This document shows, piece by piece, positions 12,846-23,869 of a stretch of 64,000 nucleotides of DNA. The notes under the pieces were generated by a model. The model ran no database searches. It was given only the letters and a program-made list of their open reading frames with translations, and was not told the origin of the DNA. The first letter of the stretch is position 1. The number at the start of each line of letters is the position of its first letter. Origin of the DNA: Riptortus pedestris (lineage: Eukaryota > Arthropoda > Insecta > Hemiptera > Alydidae); the NCBI GenBank assembly GCA_019009955.1, contig CM032231.1, positions 87,637,501 to 87,701,500 on the forward strand, given 5' to 3'. The translations under genes and the position numbers were made by a program.

Positions 12846-12945
12846 CACTTTCAATAGATAGATTTTCAAGATCCAAATTATCACTTTTCTGTTCTACATC
12901 ACTAATCCTATCCTCAAAACTTTTGCTATTAGTATTAATATCCAT
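12846..12945 (-). pseudogene. truncated gag 5' end
   Basis: Encodes about the first 33 residues of the same Gag as 15501-14980 (starts MDINTNSKSFEDRISDVEQ), then runs straight into LTR sequence. It follows its own leader, PBS and LTR, so this is a second, nearly gutted element sharing an LTR with the first. Non-functional. Confidence 0.85.
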
Positions 12946-13049
12946 TTTTTATAATCTATGTTAATTAAAAAAAAATATTTTTTTTTAAATGAATAACCTA
13001 AATAAATATTTTAAATGTTTAAATTTAAAAAAAATGTTTAAGCCGTGCC

Positions 13050-13067
13050 CTTTCACGTTGGGCGCCA
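13050..13067 (-). promoter_or_regulatory. primer-binding site, left unit
   Basis: On the minus strand this reads TGGCGCCCAACGTGAAAG, directly after the LTR. It resembles the lysine-tRNA primer-binding sites (TGGCGCCCAACGTGGGGC) used by gypsy and several retroviruses, differing in the last bases. The same site occurs at 15606-15623. Confidence 0.8.
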
Positions 13068-13433
13068 ATTTATATAATGAAAGGTTTATTATTTTCATTA
13101 ATATTTAAATTTAAACTATGTACCGGCTACTTCTCCGGGTCTTATATTGCACGGAAGCATTTTTGTTTCCACCATCTCTGCTATAAGAGCTAATTTATCT
13201 ATTTAATCCGAGATATAGCACATTTAGGCTAGCTAATTAAAGAAACACTTACGCTCTCGTTGCATCTTGGGAGTCGACTGCTCATTCCAGTCCTCGGAGA
13301 TTGCCCTTTGGACTCATAGGGGTCCGCTCTCCTCCCTTGACAGGTGCTGCTACCTCGTTTAAAGCCTAGTACTAGTCACTCGGATCTCATAGATATAGAG
13401 ACAGCGGGGTGGCTCTAAGGCTCGACCGTTACA
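13068..13433 (-). repeat. LTR (shared middle copy)
   Basis: 366 bp, nearly identical to 15624-15990. It starts TGTAACGGTCGAGCC on the minus strand and ends next to the PBS. The 3' boundary could be about 5 bp shorter, because the outer LTR fragment at 12792 diverges after CATTATA. It serves as 3' LTR for the gag unit and as 5' LTR for the truncated unit. Confidence 0.9.
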
Positions 13434-13702
13434 TATGCACACCCAGAGAGAAAAAAAAATTATATTTTATATAAATTTTTTTTTTATTAATTTATTTTTA
13501 TTTATTTTTTTATTTTTATTTATTTATTTTTTTTTTACTTTTTTTTTATAACAATAAATATATTATATATTTTTATTTATTTTAATATTACTAATTTTTT
13601 TTTTATTATATTATTTTATATTTAATTAACACGATATATTATTTTATTTTTATTTTTTATTTATAACAATAAATATATTATCTATTCTATATGACTAATA
13701 TA

Positions 13703-13735
<33 letters not shown>
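13434..13735. repeat. A+T low-complexity stretch replacing pol
   Basis: About 300 bp of almost only T and A, between the end of gag and the LTR, where protease-pol-integrase would be expected. A long T run at about 13703-13728 gives Gag a poly-lysine end, so the true Gag C-terminus is probably lost. Confidence 0.8.
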
Positions 13736-15501
13736 ATATTTTCAAATCTCCCATTACCTCTTCCAAAATTTTTGTTGAGTGGTTTGTAATTAGAATTTCC
13801 ACTACTATTATAAAATTGTCGGGAAACATTATCTGGGTTTCTTGGATGAAAGCTATTACTAGGGGGGAAATTACTATGTCTCCTGTTATAACCTGGTGGC
13901 CTACTCCATGAATTTCGATCCCTATTCTCTATCGAAATTTCTCTTTGTCTATTTCTTACTCTATTTGGGTTGTTTCCCTCATTCTCACGATTTTCTTCTC
14001 CATCCGTTCCCCTCATGATATCCTGAGCTGGTAATTTTTGTAAAAGGTCAAGAAATTTCTCGTTATTACTGATTTGGCCGACCCCCAAGATACATTGTAT
14101 TTGCCATGGGAAGTGTTTTATTATGCATTTTATTAGATAAGACTCGGGAAAAGGTGGATTAAGATATTTACAGTCTTTAAATAATTTCCTGGCATAATCA
14201 TCAATAGTTAAATTTTCTCCTGGGCGATATTTCCCATTGGTAATTTGATTTCTACATTCATCCTGCCTATCTTCTCCCCAATATTTATTTAAAAATCTTT
14301 CTTTAAAATGAATGAAATTTCTAATAAATTCCTTTTCAATCAGCCAACAAGTTCTTGGAACTCTCCTCATGCACTCTGAAATAGTTAACTCTTGTTTTCC
14401 CCATGTATCTACTCCATAAATGTTAAAATAATTTTCTAATTCAGACAGAAAGTCAGTAGGGCTCTCCTGTCGACTATCACTAAATTTAGGACATCTCGCT
14501 TCAGGATTGACTCTAATTTCTTTATAGTTGGGCAAATGACCTATCTGAACTTTTTTTAATTCTTGCCGGATATTTTCCATTTCATCAGCTATACCTCCTA
14601 TTTTGAAATCTGTCTCTAATAAATTCTCTATTTGTATTAACGATCTATCTTCAATTATTTGTTTATTTTCGTGAGTAATTTTCTGAATATTTAGATTTAT
14701 TTGATCATTTATCTTTCCTTGAATAATCTTTTCATGCTCAATTTCCCCTTTTAATTCATTCCGAATTAAGTTTTTCTGTTGATGGCATTCTTGTCGGGTT
14801 TCTATGATTTTGGCATCCATTTCATCCATTAATTCCGTTTTTAGTAGTTCTCTAGTCTGAACGGTTTCTTTTTTTAAATTTTCTGTTTTACCTGCTAACC
14901 TATTCTCTAAAGATTTTAAGTTTATTTCATTTTCGTTTTTAAGATTATTTATCTCATTCAAAAATTCTTTTCTCACGTTTCATACATCTACTCGAGTTTG
15001 TTCGATATCTATTTTCAATGATTCAATACTATTTCTAACTTCTTGTTTAAATTCTTCTAGTTTGTTATTATTTTCTTCTAGTTTATTATTATTTTGTTCT
15101 AGTTTGTTATTATTTTCTTCTAGTTTGGCTTCCAATTTAGTATTTCCTGCTTTTATTAAGTTCATTATAGCATCCAGCATGTTTTGATCGTTTTCGATAG
15201 GACTACTGACCTCTTTTTGACCTTTTAAATCGTTTAAATTATCTATTATTCTGGTAGAAGTACCTCGCGGTTGTTCAAAACCCAAAAAGCTCAAATTTGC
15301 TATCTCAGTAGATAACGGTATTCCCGAATCCTCTAATTGAATTATATGTCTAGCCTGATCTTTATATATGATATTATTGGTCTGTGTTCCCTTTAACGGG
15401 TCACTTTCAATAGATAGATTTTCAAGATCCAAATTATCACTTTTCTGTTCTACATCACTAATCCTATCCTCAAAACTTTTGCTATTAGTATTAATATCCA
15501 T
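13687..15501 (-). pseudogene. gag: LTR retrotransposon gag with one internal stop
   Basis: Two open frames (173 and 429 codons) lie in the same reading frame and are separated by one TGA at 14982-14980, so this is a single gag of about 600 codons with one nonsense codon. The N-terminal part holds a seven-residue repeat (NNNKLEE, three times) and long charged stretches predicted to be coiled coil. The middle carries the retrotransposon capsid pattern (FKERFLNKYWG, then GKYRPGENLTIDDYARKL, KYLNPPFPESYLI and HFPWQIQ). The C-terminal part is N/R/S-rich, and no CCHC zinc knuckle is visible before the frame enters the poly-T tract. Gag would form the particle binding element RNA. No pol follows. 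An LTR and PBS lie upstream. Confidence 0.85.
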
Positions 15502-15605
15502 TTTTTATAATCTATGTTAATTAAAAAAAAATATTTTTTTTTAAATGAATAACCTAAATAAATATTTTAAATGTTTAAATTTTAAAAAAATGTTTAAGCC
15601 GTGCC

Positions 15606-15623
15606 CTTTCACGTTGGGCGCCA
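15606..15623 (-). promoter_or_regulatory. primer-binding site, right unit
   Basis: Same 18-nt lysine-tRNA-like site as at 13050-13067, abutting the 5' LTR of the gag unit. The leader from here to the gag start at 15501 is about 100 nt and matches the left unit's leader almost exactly. Confidence 0.8.
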
Positions 15624-15990
15624 ATTTATATAATGAAAGGTTTATTATTTTCATTAATATTTAAATTTAAACTATGTACCGGCTACTTCTCCGGGTCTTA
15701 TATTGCACGGCAAGCATTTTTGTTTCCACCATCTCTGCTATAAGAGCTAATTTATCTATTTAATCCGAGATATAGCACATTTAGGCTAGCTAATTAAAGA
15801 AACACTTACGCTCTCGTTGCATCTTGGGAGTCGACTGCTCATTCCAGTCCTCGGAGATTGCCCTTTGGACTCATAGGGGTCCGCTCTCCTCCCTTGACAG
15901 GTGCTGCTACCTCGTTTAAAGCCTAGTACTAGTCACTCGGATCGCATAGATATAGAGACAGCGGGGAGGCTCTAAGGCTCGACCGTTACA
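15624..15990 (-). repeat. 5' LTR of the gag unit
   Basis: 367 bp, almost identical to 13068-13433. Differences seen are one inserted C in the CGGCAAGC motif and two single-base changes near the U3 end. Its outer end, TGTAACGG on the minus strand, abuts ATATATATAT of the host HINE microsatellite. Confidence 0.9.
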
Positions 15991-16128
15991 ATATATATAT
16001 AATTTTGAACGGACCTCATTTTCGTCATCTCCTGGGTAGTATCGATGGACATTTGAAGAAATTTTTCGAAACTCGCGTCATGAGTACGACCTCAATAGCT
16101 GATTTCCCTTAAGGGAAATCTGCTAAAA
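15991..16128 (+). mobile_element. HINE copy A, 3' part
   Basis: Continuation of the copy that starts at 12272: residual TA repeats, then ATTTTGAACGGACCTCATTT, the block ending TGAGTACGACCTCAATAGCT, the 20-bp palindrome GATTTCCCTTAAGGGAAATC, and the terminal TGCTAAAA. The hairpin followed at once by CTAA resembles a Helitron-type 3' end. Confidence 0.75.
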
Positions 16129-16398
16129 TGCAAATATCTCGGTTAATATTGAAGATAGAGAATAAATGTATAGAACAATATTTATAGTAAATTTAATTTG
16201 CAATAAGATTGTCTTTATACAATTTTTTGATCCGACGTATGGTAACGGAGATATTTCGAAAATCCCCCCTTCTAAACCCCCCTCCCACTGGTCCGATTTT
16301 AGCCATTAACGAACTTGATCTTCCTTTTTACATAAAACGATTAAATTCCGAGTTTGGTAACGATCAAACAAAAATTGCGACCGCTAGAGCGTTAACAG

Positions 16399-16465
<67 letters not shown>

Positions 16466-16591
16466 ATTTTGAACGGACCTCATTTTCGTCATCTCCTGGG
16501 TAGGATCGATGGACATTTGAAGAAATTTTTCGAAACTCGCGTCATGAGTACGACCTCAATAGGTGATTCCCTTAAGGGAAATCTGCTAAAA
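16129..16591 (+). mobile_element. HINE tandem copy B (core unit)
   Basis: Starts directly after the TAAAA of copy A at TGCAAATATCTCGG, the same internal point as 12459 in copy A, and therefore lacks the 5' hairpin block. It contains the core, a (TA)n tract (about 16403-16465) and the complete 3' block with palindrome and terminal TGCTAAAA. Length 463 bp. The open frame through it (16209-16466) is not coding: it reads into the TA repeat, and the same sequence recurs dispersed without frame conservation. Confidence 0.8.
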
Positions 16592-16856
16592 TGCAAATAT
16601 CTCGGTTAATATTGAAGATAGAGAATAAATGTATAGAACAATATTTATAGTAAATTTAATTTGCAATAAGATTGTCTCTATACAATTTTTTGATCCGACG
16701 TATGGTAACGGAGATATTTCGAATTTCCAAAAAACCTCCCCTCTCACTGGTTCGATTTCAGCCGTTAACGAACTTGATCTTTCTTTTTACATAAAACGAC
16801 TAAATATCGAGTTTGGTAACTATTAAATATTAATTGCGACCGCTAGAGCGGTAACA

Positions 16857-16917
<61 letters not shown>

Positions 16918-17043
16918 TTTTGAACGGACCTCATTTTCGTCATCTCCTGGGTAGGATCGATGGACATTTGAAGAAAAATTTCGAAAATCGCGTCATGAGT
17001 ACAACCTCAGTAGCTGATTTCCCTTAAGGGAAATCTGCTAAAA
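16592..17043 (+). mobile_element. HINE tandem copy C (core unit)
   Basis: Third head-to-tail unit, 452 bp, again starting at TGCAAATATCTCGG immediately after the preceding TAAAA. A (TA)n tract occupies about 16860-16914, and the 3' palindrome and terminus are intact. Unique sequence (CCAGAATGATC) follows, so the array ends here. Confidence 0.8.
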
Positions 17044-18200
17044 CCAGAATGATCTCGTTAGCATCCATACCCTAAAGAAAGCCATTGGTTTTACAAACAA
17101 GACGAGGGTACTAATTTATATAATATTTTCATACAAATTGTTATGTACGGCCTTGGTACCTATAGTGACAGTAACTATGTCGACAATGTTGATTTCCTAT
17201 TCGACTATGGGAGATGAACGTGAGAGTTATTAGGGGAAATGGGGCTTGGTAGAGGAGATGAAATGGATTAGACCACACCATTAGATGGGAGACGTCGCCC
17301 TTGACTCTGTATTACGGACATCATGGGCAAACCATCATTAGCCCGGCGTTAATTGAGACAGAGCGCATGCTCTATCCTAATAGTAAATACACATGACTTC
17401 ATATTCCCAGCTTCAACACCCAACCTCAAGTGCACGTTCAGGCGCACAAATATACTTCGGGACAAAATGTTCAGGAGTTCATAGGAGGTAGTTCTTTCTT
17501 AAATCGCAGATGCACATTGACTTCCAAAAGCAATTCGAGGATGAAACATTTTATTCCCACAATCTGACAATGCTGGAAAGATGCTGATTCATTTCTCTAA
17601 AGCCGACTTTCGTGTGACGCAGTATCAAAACAATTAAATACAACATCCAATAATCTTATAAATTATAGTCACAAAATATTAAAACTAAGAACCAAAAAAA
17701 ATATCTAAGGATTTATAATCAAAATGATGCTCCTTTATAAGGGCCAATACACATTTCTTTTAATCTTCTTTGTTTATTTTATTCATCCTTAACTAGTTTC
17801 CTCTTAATGATTTAGTAACTATTGACAGGCTCTAGTTAACAGAAACTCTACCTGAAGGTGTAACCAACTTGAAGGAAGAAACTTAAGGAAGAACCAGGGG
17901 GGGGGGGAAGGAAACTCTTTGGTAGTAAGTTATTAAAAAGTACGAAAAAAAAAAAAGTAATGAAGGAACTCTAATTTCGTCGCATTGTCGGAGGACATTA
18001 CAATTTCTGTTAACATTCCAAACACCAATCGTAAAAAACCTACACATGCGTCTGTAAGTTTTCTTAATTAGCTTCAGAGACGGAACTAACAGTATCGGCG
18101 AACATCGGCATATTATCAAATTAGTGATGAAATACTTTATCAGGTTACCATTGATTCTCGCAGAACATGCACTGATTGGTTTAAATGCTTTCAATGTCCT
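17044..18200. other. unassigned sequence
   Basis: No element ends or coding signature recognised. A G9-10 run at about 17899-17908 and short A runs are present. Confidence 0.4.
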
Positions 18201-18215
18201 TAAACATTTGCTTCA

Positions 18216-18439
18216 GTGGCTCAGGTTGGCCGTGCGAGTTAGGGCGTTGGTCCTAATCTCGCGTGGTAGACCTAGAGTGGCGGGTTCGATTCCCGCCCTG
18301 GGCAGTAGAAATTTATTAGTGACGGACTCACTAAATAAACTCCTTGAACCCACCCTGGCTAGAAAAGGGTGGTAACCTGTAGATAACCCGTCCCAATTAG
18401 CCTTAGTTGCAAAAATTGAACGTAAATAATAATAAACCA
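18216..18439 (+). mobile_element. tRNA-derived SINE, full length with target duplication
   Basis: A 224-bp element flanked by a perfect 15-bp target-site duplication, TAAACATTTGCTTCA, at 18201-18215 and 18440-18454. The head carries RNA polymerase III promoter boxes (box A-like TGGCTCAGGTTGG, box B GGTTCGATTCC). The body has two inverted repeats, TTAGTGA-loop-TCACTAA and CCACCC-loop-GGGTGG. The tail is an AATAATAA run. The perfect duplication shows recent, intact insertion. It needs LINE machinery in trans. Other pieces of the family lie at 19107, 37133, 41847, 55431 and 56160. Confidence 0.9.
18217..18293 (+). promoter_or_regulatory. internal Pol III promoter of the SINE (boxes A and B)
   Basis: Box A-like TGGCTCAGGTTGG at 18217-18229 and a consensus box B, GGTTCGATTCC, at 18283-18293, about 55 bp apart as in tRNA genes. 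The tRNA fold itself looks degenerate, and the sequence continues into a SINE body, so it is not an active tRNA gene. Confidence 0.8.
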
Positions 18440-19106
18440 TAAACATTTGCTTCATCTAGAGCAATTTCCATCGTATTTGAGTGGCTGAGAATCCAACGAT
18501 TCCAGTTAGGAGAAAAGATATATGCCAACGCTCTCAACTATACATTGCATCTTACACAGCTGAATTCTTCACTGATCAAATAGACGGAAGGAGTAAAAAT
18601 AAAAAGTTGGACCAGTATCCTTTCAAAAACGCTTGGAGGATTTCAGTCATTTAAATTCCTTATTAAATACTCCTCATCTCCTAGTCCATCATATTAGCAA
18701 AGAAAGAGTAAGGTGGCTAGGGCAGTAAATTGTCTGGATGATGAATCCCTTGTTAGGGTGATGAAGCAGACTGAAATTTTAGGGGGAGGATTTAAGGCTA
18801 ACGCACAATGGCGATTCGTATCATACGCTCAAAGGGCACTGGATCTAGTCAAACCTAATGAAGTGGTTCAACTGATATAAAATAAACAACTTTAGTTTAA
18901 CAATAAAACATAACCTAATTCTATTAAAAGCCTTCTAAATTTATTAGCTTACGAATGTCCAGTATAAGGCTGGATTATTATAAAACTAACGTCCATTTTA
19001 GAAGGAAAATTGCGATAATACAAGAATCTTCCTTAGGGGGGGGGGAGGTATAAATCTGGGTAAAAAATATTAACTCCCAGGATGTGTAGATTAATCTTGT
19101 CGGTCA

Positions 19107-19253
19107 GTCCACTTTTTGCAACTAAGGTGGGACTAAGGATTTATTTATTTATTCCGTCACTAAATAAATTTCTATTGCCCAGGCGGGAATCGAACTCGCC
19201 GCTCTAGGTTTACCATGTGAAATAAACACTTTAACAAGGCTAACCTGAGCCCC
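19107..19253 (-). mobile_element. SINE copy 2, partly deleted
   Basis: On the minus strand it begins GGGGGCTCAGGTTAGCC. It keeps a box B-like GAGTTCGATTCCCGCC and the TAGTGACGG block, then shortens to CTTAGTCCCACCTTAGTTGC. The 3' part between CCACC and TTAGTTGC is deleted relative to 18216-18439. Confidence 0.8.
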
Positions 19254-19491
19254 CTTTAATCGTATTTCATGTAAATTGCCTGAATAGAAATGGGTAATTG
19301 TTTGTTATTAAGGGAGTGAGCATTGATAATATGAGAGATTTGATACTTTATTAACACCCTCTGGGGTACGGGTTTACTTCGACCTCAAAACATAAAAAAT
19401 ATGACTTTTAAATTATTAAAATATAATTTAATATCACGACGAGGAACCAATTTCATTTCAATAAATTCCCTGATAACAGCTATTCTAAACA

Positions 19492-20329
19492 TAAAGAGTC
19501 CGTCATGCAGGGACTGCGTAAACCAAACAGATTTCCCAAGTGCTGGTATAACACAGTTGTAAAATCATCTCACCACAGATTCTCTATTTCTACATAAATT
19601 AACGGAAATATTTTGAATTTTCAAACTCGTCTCCCCCTCCTATTACGAGTCTAATTTCAGCCATTAACTATTACTGTCTTTAGTGTTAAATGAAATAATT
19701 AAATATCGAGAATTTTGTAGAACAAATAAACATTTTCGAGTTAAGAACGCAAAGTTCATAAATGAAGACGTCATCAAACAACGTATTTGCAAGTACCTCA
19801 TCTAGTAAATATCGGTTGAAAGCATTATTTGGTATTCAAATAAAGTTGTTAATTAACTAACAGAGTAGAAATTATGCGGCATGAGTAAGATTGGGGGGTT
19901 AATGCAGGCTGAAAACTGAAAAATGTAATGAAAAGTCCTAATATCTCTAGAAAGAGAATAAATTATATAACATTATAAATAGTGTTTCATAAATAGGGTT
20001 TCATATTAAATGGTAAATGTAATAAGCAATAAGATTGAATGGAATTTTCGGAATTATCGTTATCTCCCACTCTAAACCCCCCCTACCACTCGGTCCGATT
20101 TCAACCATTAACGAACTCGAACTTTAGTTTTGCATGAAACGCTTAAATATCGAGTTTGAAAGCGATCAAACAAAAATTGCGACCGTTAACAGAAAAGTAT
20201 ATATACATAATTTTGAACGGACCTCATTTTCGTCATATACTTATGACGGTAGGATCAATGGACATATGAGGAAAGTTTTCGAAAATCGCGTCTTGAGTAC
20301 AACCTCAATAGCAGATTTACCTTAAAAAC
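19492..20329 (+). mobile_element. HINE copy, diverged, damaged 3' end
   Basis: Starts AAAGAGTCCGTCATGCAGGG with CAGATTTCCCAAGTG. It keeps the core (CCGATTTCAACCATTAACGAAC), a very short TATATAC instead of a TA tract, and ATTTTGAACGGACCTCATTT. It ends at AGCAGATTTACCTTAAAAA, where the palindrome is broken. Confidence 0.75.
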
Positions 20330-23084
20330 TCGTCCAAATGGAATTTCGGGTTTGGCACCTGGATGACTTCATATCATATTTACTATAGCTGCAGATGTTC
20401 CAGGATATTTGTAATATATGTGCATATGTTTATTCAATCTTCATATTCAAACGGACCATTATAATTTAAAAAAGCTACAGCCTATTGATCTAACAATCAG
20501 TTTTCTATAATCGTACCTCTTTAAATATAGCTTTTTGTAGTCTAAAACACTAATAATAATAATGTGATTATTATTACTAAGTGAAACTACAAAGTCATTA
20601 TGCTTATACTGTTGATACAGCCCTGATGAAGGAAAAATAAATTCTCGAAATAATATTAGTTGAAAACATTCACTCATGTTATATTACATATGGGTATAAA
20701 ATATATTACATATGGGGCTAAATATTTTATATTTAGTTTAACTTCACTAATGGTTGAAATCGGAACAAGAAGCGTGAAGGTTTAGAGAGGAGGAAAAATG
20801 TAAATTCTTGAAAATGTCCGTTGTCTCCGTCGGACTGAAAAACTTGACATAATTAGTCTTGTTTACTATACAACGCAGCTCAGTTGGTTTTATAAACTTT
20901 TTTTCTAATTTAAAAATTAACGAAGTCTTTAGGTAGCCCTAACTCCTACTCATAAGAATTTTTCTGCTCAGACTATGAAATTTGCCTTGTTTCGGAATAT
21001 AAAGATAGCGTCTTCATTCCTGTTCGTGAGAAATGAACTCATTTCAGGAATCCTCTACACCACGGACATATTACAGGTAGATACCAATACATGGAGATAT
21101 TGCAATATTATTAGAGAGAAAATTGGTTGGTAGAATCACAATTACCATAAGGTCATATGGTTTTTCTTTTTTAATGCACTAAGAGCATATCAACATGTCA
21201 CATATGCATAAAGTTATACGTAGTTCGTAAATATGGTAGGATTTGCAAAATAATTTATCTAATAAAGAATCCACTTTGCTAGGAAAGGCTTGTGGTTTTG
21301 TAGATAACTTCCAAATTAAATGAAGTGGATGTTAATTGAAAAAAATGTAAAAAACCATATAATATCCGTCATTTGCATAGATTAAAGAATTAAACCTAGA
21401 AACGAAAAACTATAGGGAATTAGATTTTATTGTTTAGGGATGTGTGAATATGAAAATATGTTGCCCATTATCTTAAGAGCTTTTCTTAAAAATGTTCGCA
21501 TGTTAGTAACTTGATATTTATATAGTATATATTGTAGAATAGTACATTTCCTATTATTAATGTGCGTATCAGCTCGCAAATACGTTTTTTTTATCAAAGT
21601 CGTTTCACAAACTCTAATCTGTTGAAGGATTAAGTAATTCCGTTAAACGTGTAATGCTGAACTATCTGGGAAAGGCTAAGTAAATAGAATTTGTCTAATA
21701 GTCGTAATTCTTTAGTGCGTGTGTATGGTTTATAGACGTCATTGACTTTAATTTATATTTCGCATTGTATACATATTTTTACTTAGACATTAATAGGTAA
21801 CTTACCTAAACGTCTACAAAGCTGATTATTAATTTCTAACAACTTACCACAATATAAAACTTAAATTAGTTTTGAGTTACTGATTTTTTTATTAAGCTCT
21901 TAAGGGTTGACCGTCAATTGGAATTGGCAGTGGAGCCACATATTAATTGTTCATTCACAATTATAATGTGTTACCATGAGAATTAACCTTTGATAAATGT
22001 GCGTTCTCTAAGCATGCAAATGATAAAATCACAACATTTTTGTCTGAGTAACATTGAGCATTAGCCTCCTTCAAACTAGCTTGTTATCCTCCTTTGTAAA
22101 TGGGCGGGAATAAGGTGTAGTTTGGTTCATAACAAAAAGCACTTAGGATGCAAACGGACTGGCAAAGTTCTAATCTGGAGCAAGATAATTGGGTAGTGTT
22201 GTTCTGGCCGCAACACGCCATGGCTCAACTACATGCACCTCCAACTTTAACCTGTTGTTGGAGTTCACTAGCTCAACTAATTACCCCTTCAGAAATATAT
22301 GCCAACTCTCCAATATATTCCAACGCTTTTAATGCTTTGTTTCAATTCCATTTTCACAGTTTTAATTGTTCAGATGCAATCTGTAAACAGATTTGGCACC
22401 TGAGCGGGCTTGAGATACTTTATCATTGCCGCACTGCTGTGGCAATAGATTGAGGTGTCATCATCAGTTTAAAGTAGCGTGATGTATAAGTATGTTTCAC
22501 AAAATTAAAAAAAAAAAAAAAAACATTTTTTTTGAGTAAAAATATCAGGAGTGTTAAGGTCTTTAATATAACTATAATTATTTTTTTTGTATAAATACAA
22601 TACAGGCTGAGTAGCCTGTCTCATATCCCATGTAGGTTCTACCCGTACCCATTGAGTTGAAATATCAATGGTTTTTCGTGGAAGAATAGAGATTGGATTA
22701 TCATACGTACTATATAATTCCTTCATTTTCAACACATAACACTAATGTACCTTTTACACACCTCTGAAATAAAAAGTAGCAATTGGAAGAGTATTGATGA
22801 ACATATGCTTCAGTTGCCGTTACAACAGAGGATTGAAATAAAACTGGTTTCCGTCAAAAATATAACTTAAGCACTAAATAATCATTTAATTTTCCTCTCA
22901 TTTCAGTCTTTATCTTGATTTACAGGTGAAATATGGAATGAATATTGAATAGTTACTTTTAAATTAAATTTAATTAATTATGTTTCCCAAATGTTCCCAT
23001 GAATTTAGTATAAGTAGAACAACATTCTATATATTCATATAGAAGACTTTCTTTGTAAAATATATAAATTACAACCTAGAAGTT
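20330..23084. other. A+T-rich sequence, no recognised gene
   Basis: An open frame at 22148-22453 (101 codons, plus) has no recognisable domain. A poly(A) run follows at about 22508-22523. No element ends were identified. Confidence 0.4.
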
Positions 23085-23210
23085 AGTGTTAATTGGCATA
23101 CCATTAAGTTTCGTTAACGTCGGTTTAGTCGCTTGAGTCCCATTAAATTGTCACCTGCTATAATTTGCAGTCTATATCTTGTTAATACTTGGTTATTCAA
23201 CAAATATTTA
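23085..23210 (-). mobile_element. degenerate Helitron subunit fragment
   Basis: GCATACCATTAAGTTTCG, then GTCGCTTGAGTCCCATTAAATTGT and TATAATTTGCAGTCTATATC, follow the order of the 297-bp subunit seen in the Helitron copies (TACCGAGTTT, GGTTGAGTCTTTTGTGCC, CTATAGTTTTTAGTGTATATC). Strand is given by analogy with those copies. Confidence 0.55.
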
Positions 23211-23869
23211 CAAAAGTATGCACTACTATTTTTTTTCTATTATTATTTTCCCATCAACTAGCCTGCCAATAAGTTCAAATATTAGGCACGTACCATATAA
23301 ATATGGAAATAGGCCAATATTGGTTTGAACGTCAAATTCATTTTAGTCCAAAATTGCATTTTTAAGATAAACATTGAAATGCGTGAAAGTAATTACTCAC
23401 ACTTGTAATTTAGTAACCTGTGTAATTAATCAATTTTTGGAACGGAGAGGCAAAGTTCAATAATTAAAGATAACTCACAAAGAACAGACAGAATGAAAAA
23501 TTATAAAACTTCGGGATGTTAATTACCAATAAAAATAAATAGTTGCAAGAGTTTTATGAGTGATTTCAGAGATGTATGACTCAACAGTTTTTTATAAAAT
23601 CCACAAAGTCACAAATATTCACACTTGATACAAATACATCTATTATTTATCCCAAAAAAAAAAAAACCCAAATTCCCTATAGTTACTTTTTCATTTTTGT
23701 AAATTATTTAAGTTGTATTTTATGTTTTAATTATAAGCGTTTGTAGGTATTGGCTGCATTAATTATAACATATGAATTTCCATGATTTTAATAGCCTTAC
23801 TGTAATGGGGCAGGGGATGATTCTTGCCGATATTATCCCTAACAATAGTGTAATACCGACATCTATTCA

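Larger units (their letters stand above)
12790..15990 (-). mobile_element. gag-only LTR retrotransposon composite (gypsy-type)
   Basis: Reading the minus strand from the right: full LTR (15990-15624), primer-binding site, leader, gag (15501-13687), a very A+T-rich stretch, a second full LTR (13433-13068), a second PBS and leader, the first third of a hundred codons of gag (12945-12846), then a 54-bp LTR piece (12845-12792). No protease, reverse transcriptase, RNase H or integrase is present. The two full LTRs differ by about two substitutions and one indel, so the structure is young. The whole lies inside the (TA)n of a HINE element, so the target duplication cannot be resolved. It must have relied on proteins supplied in trans. 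Confidence 0.85.

Noticed and set aside
12703..12945. 80-codon protein with an IYIYIY stretch
   Set aside because: Only the first third is Gag; the rest is LTR and (TA)n sequence read through.
16209..16826. Open frames with a recurring NELDLxFYIKRLN peptide in several HINE copies
   Set aside because: The peptide recurs because the repeat DNA recurs. Frames start at different places, run into TA repeats, and are broken in many copies, with no sign of coding conservation.
18216..18310. Functional tRNA gene
   Set aside because: Boxes A and B are present, but the sequence continues into a SINE body with an AATAA tail, is flanked by a target duplication and has relatives elsewhere in the window.
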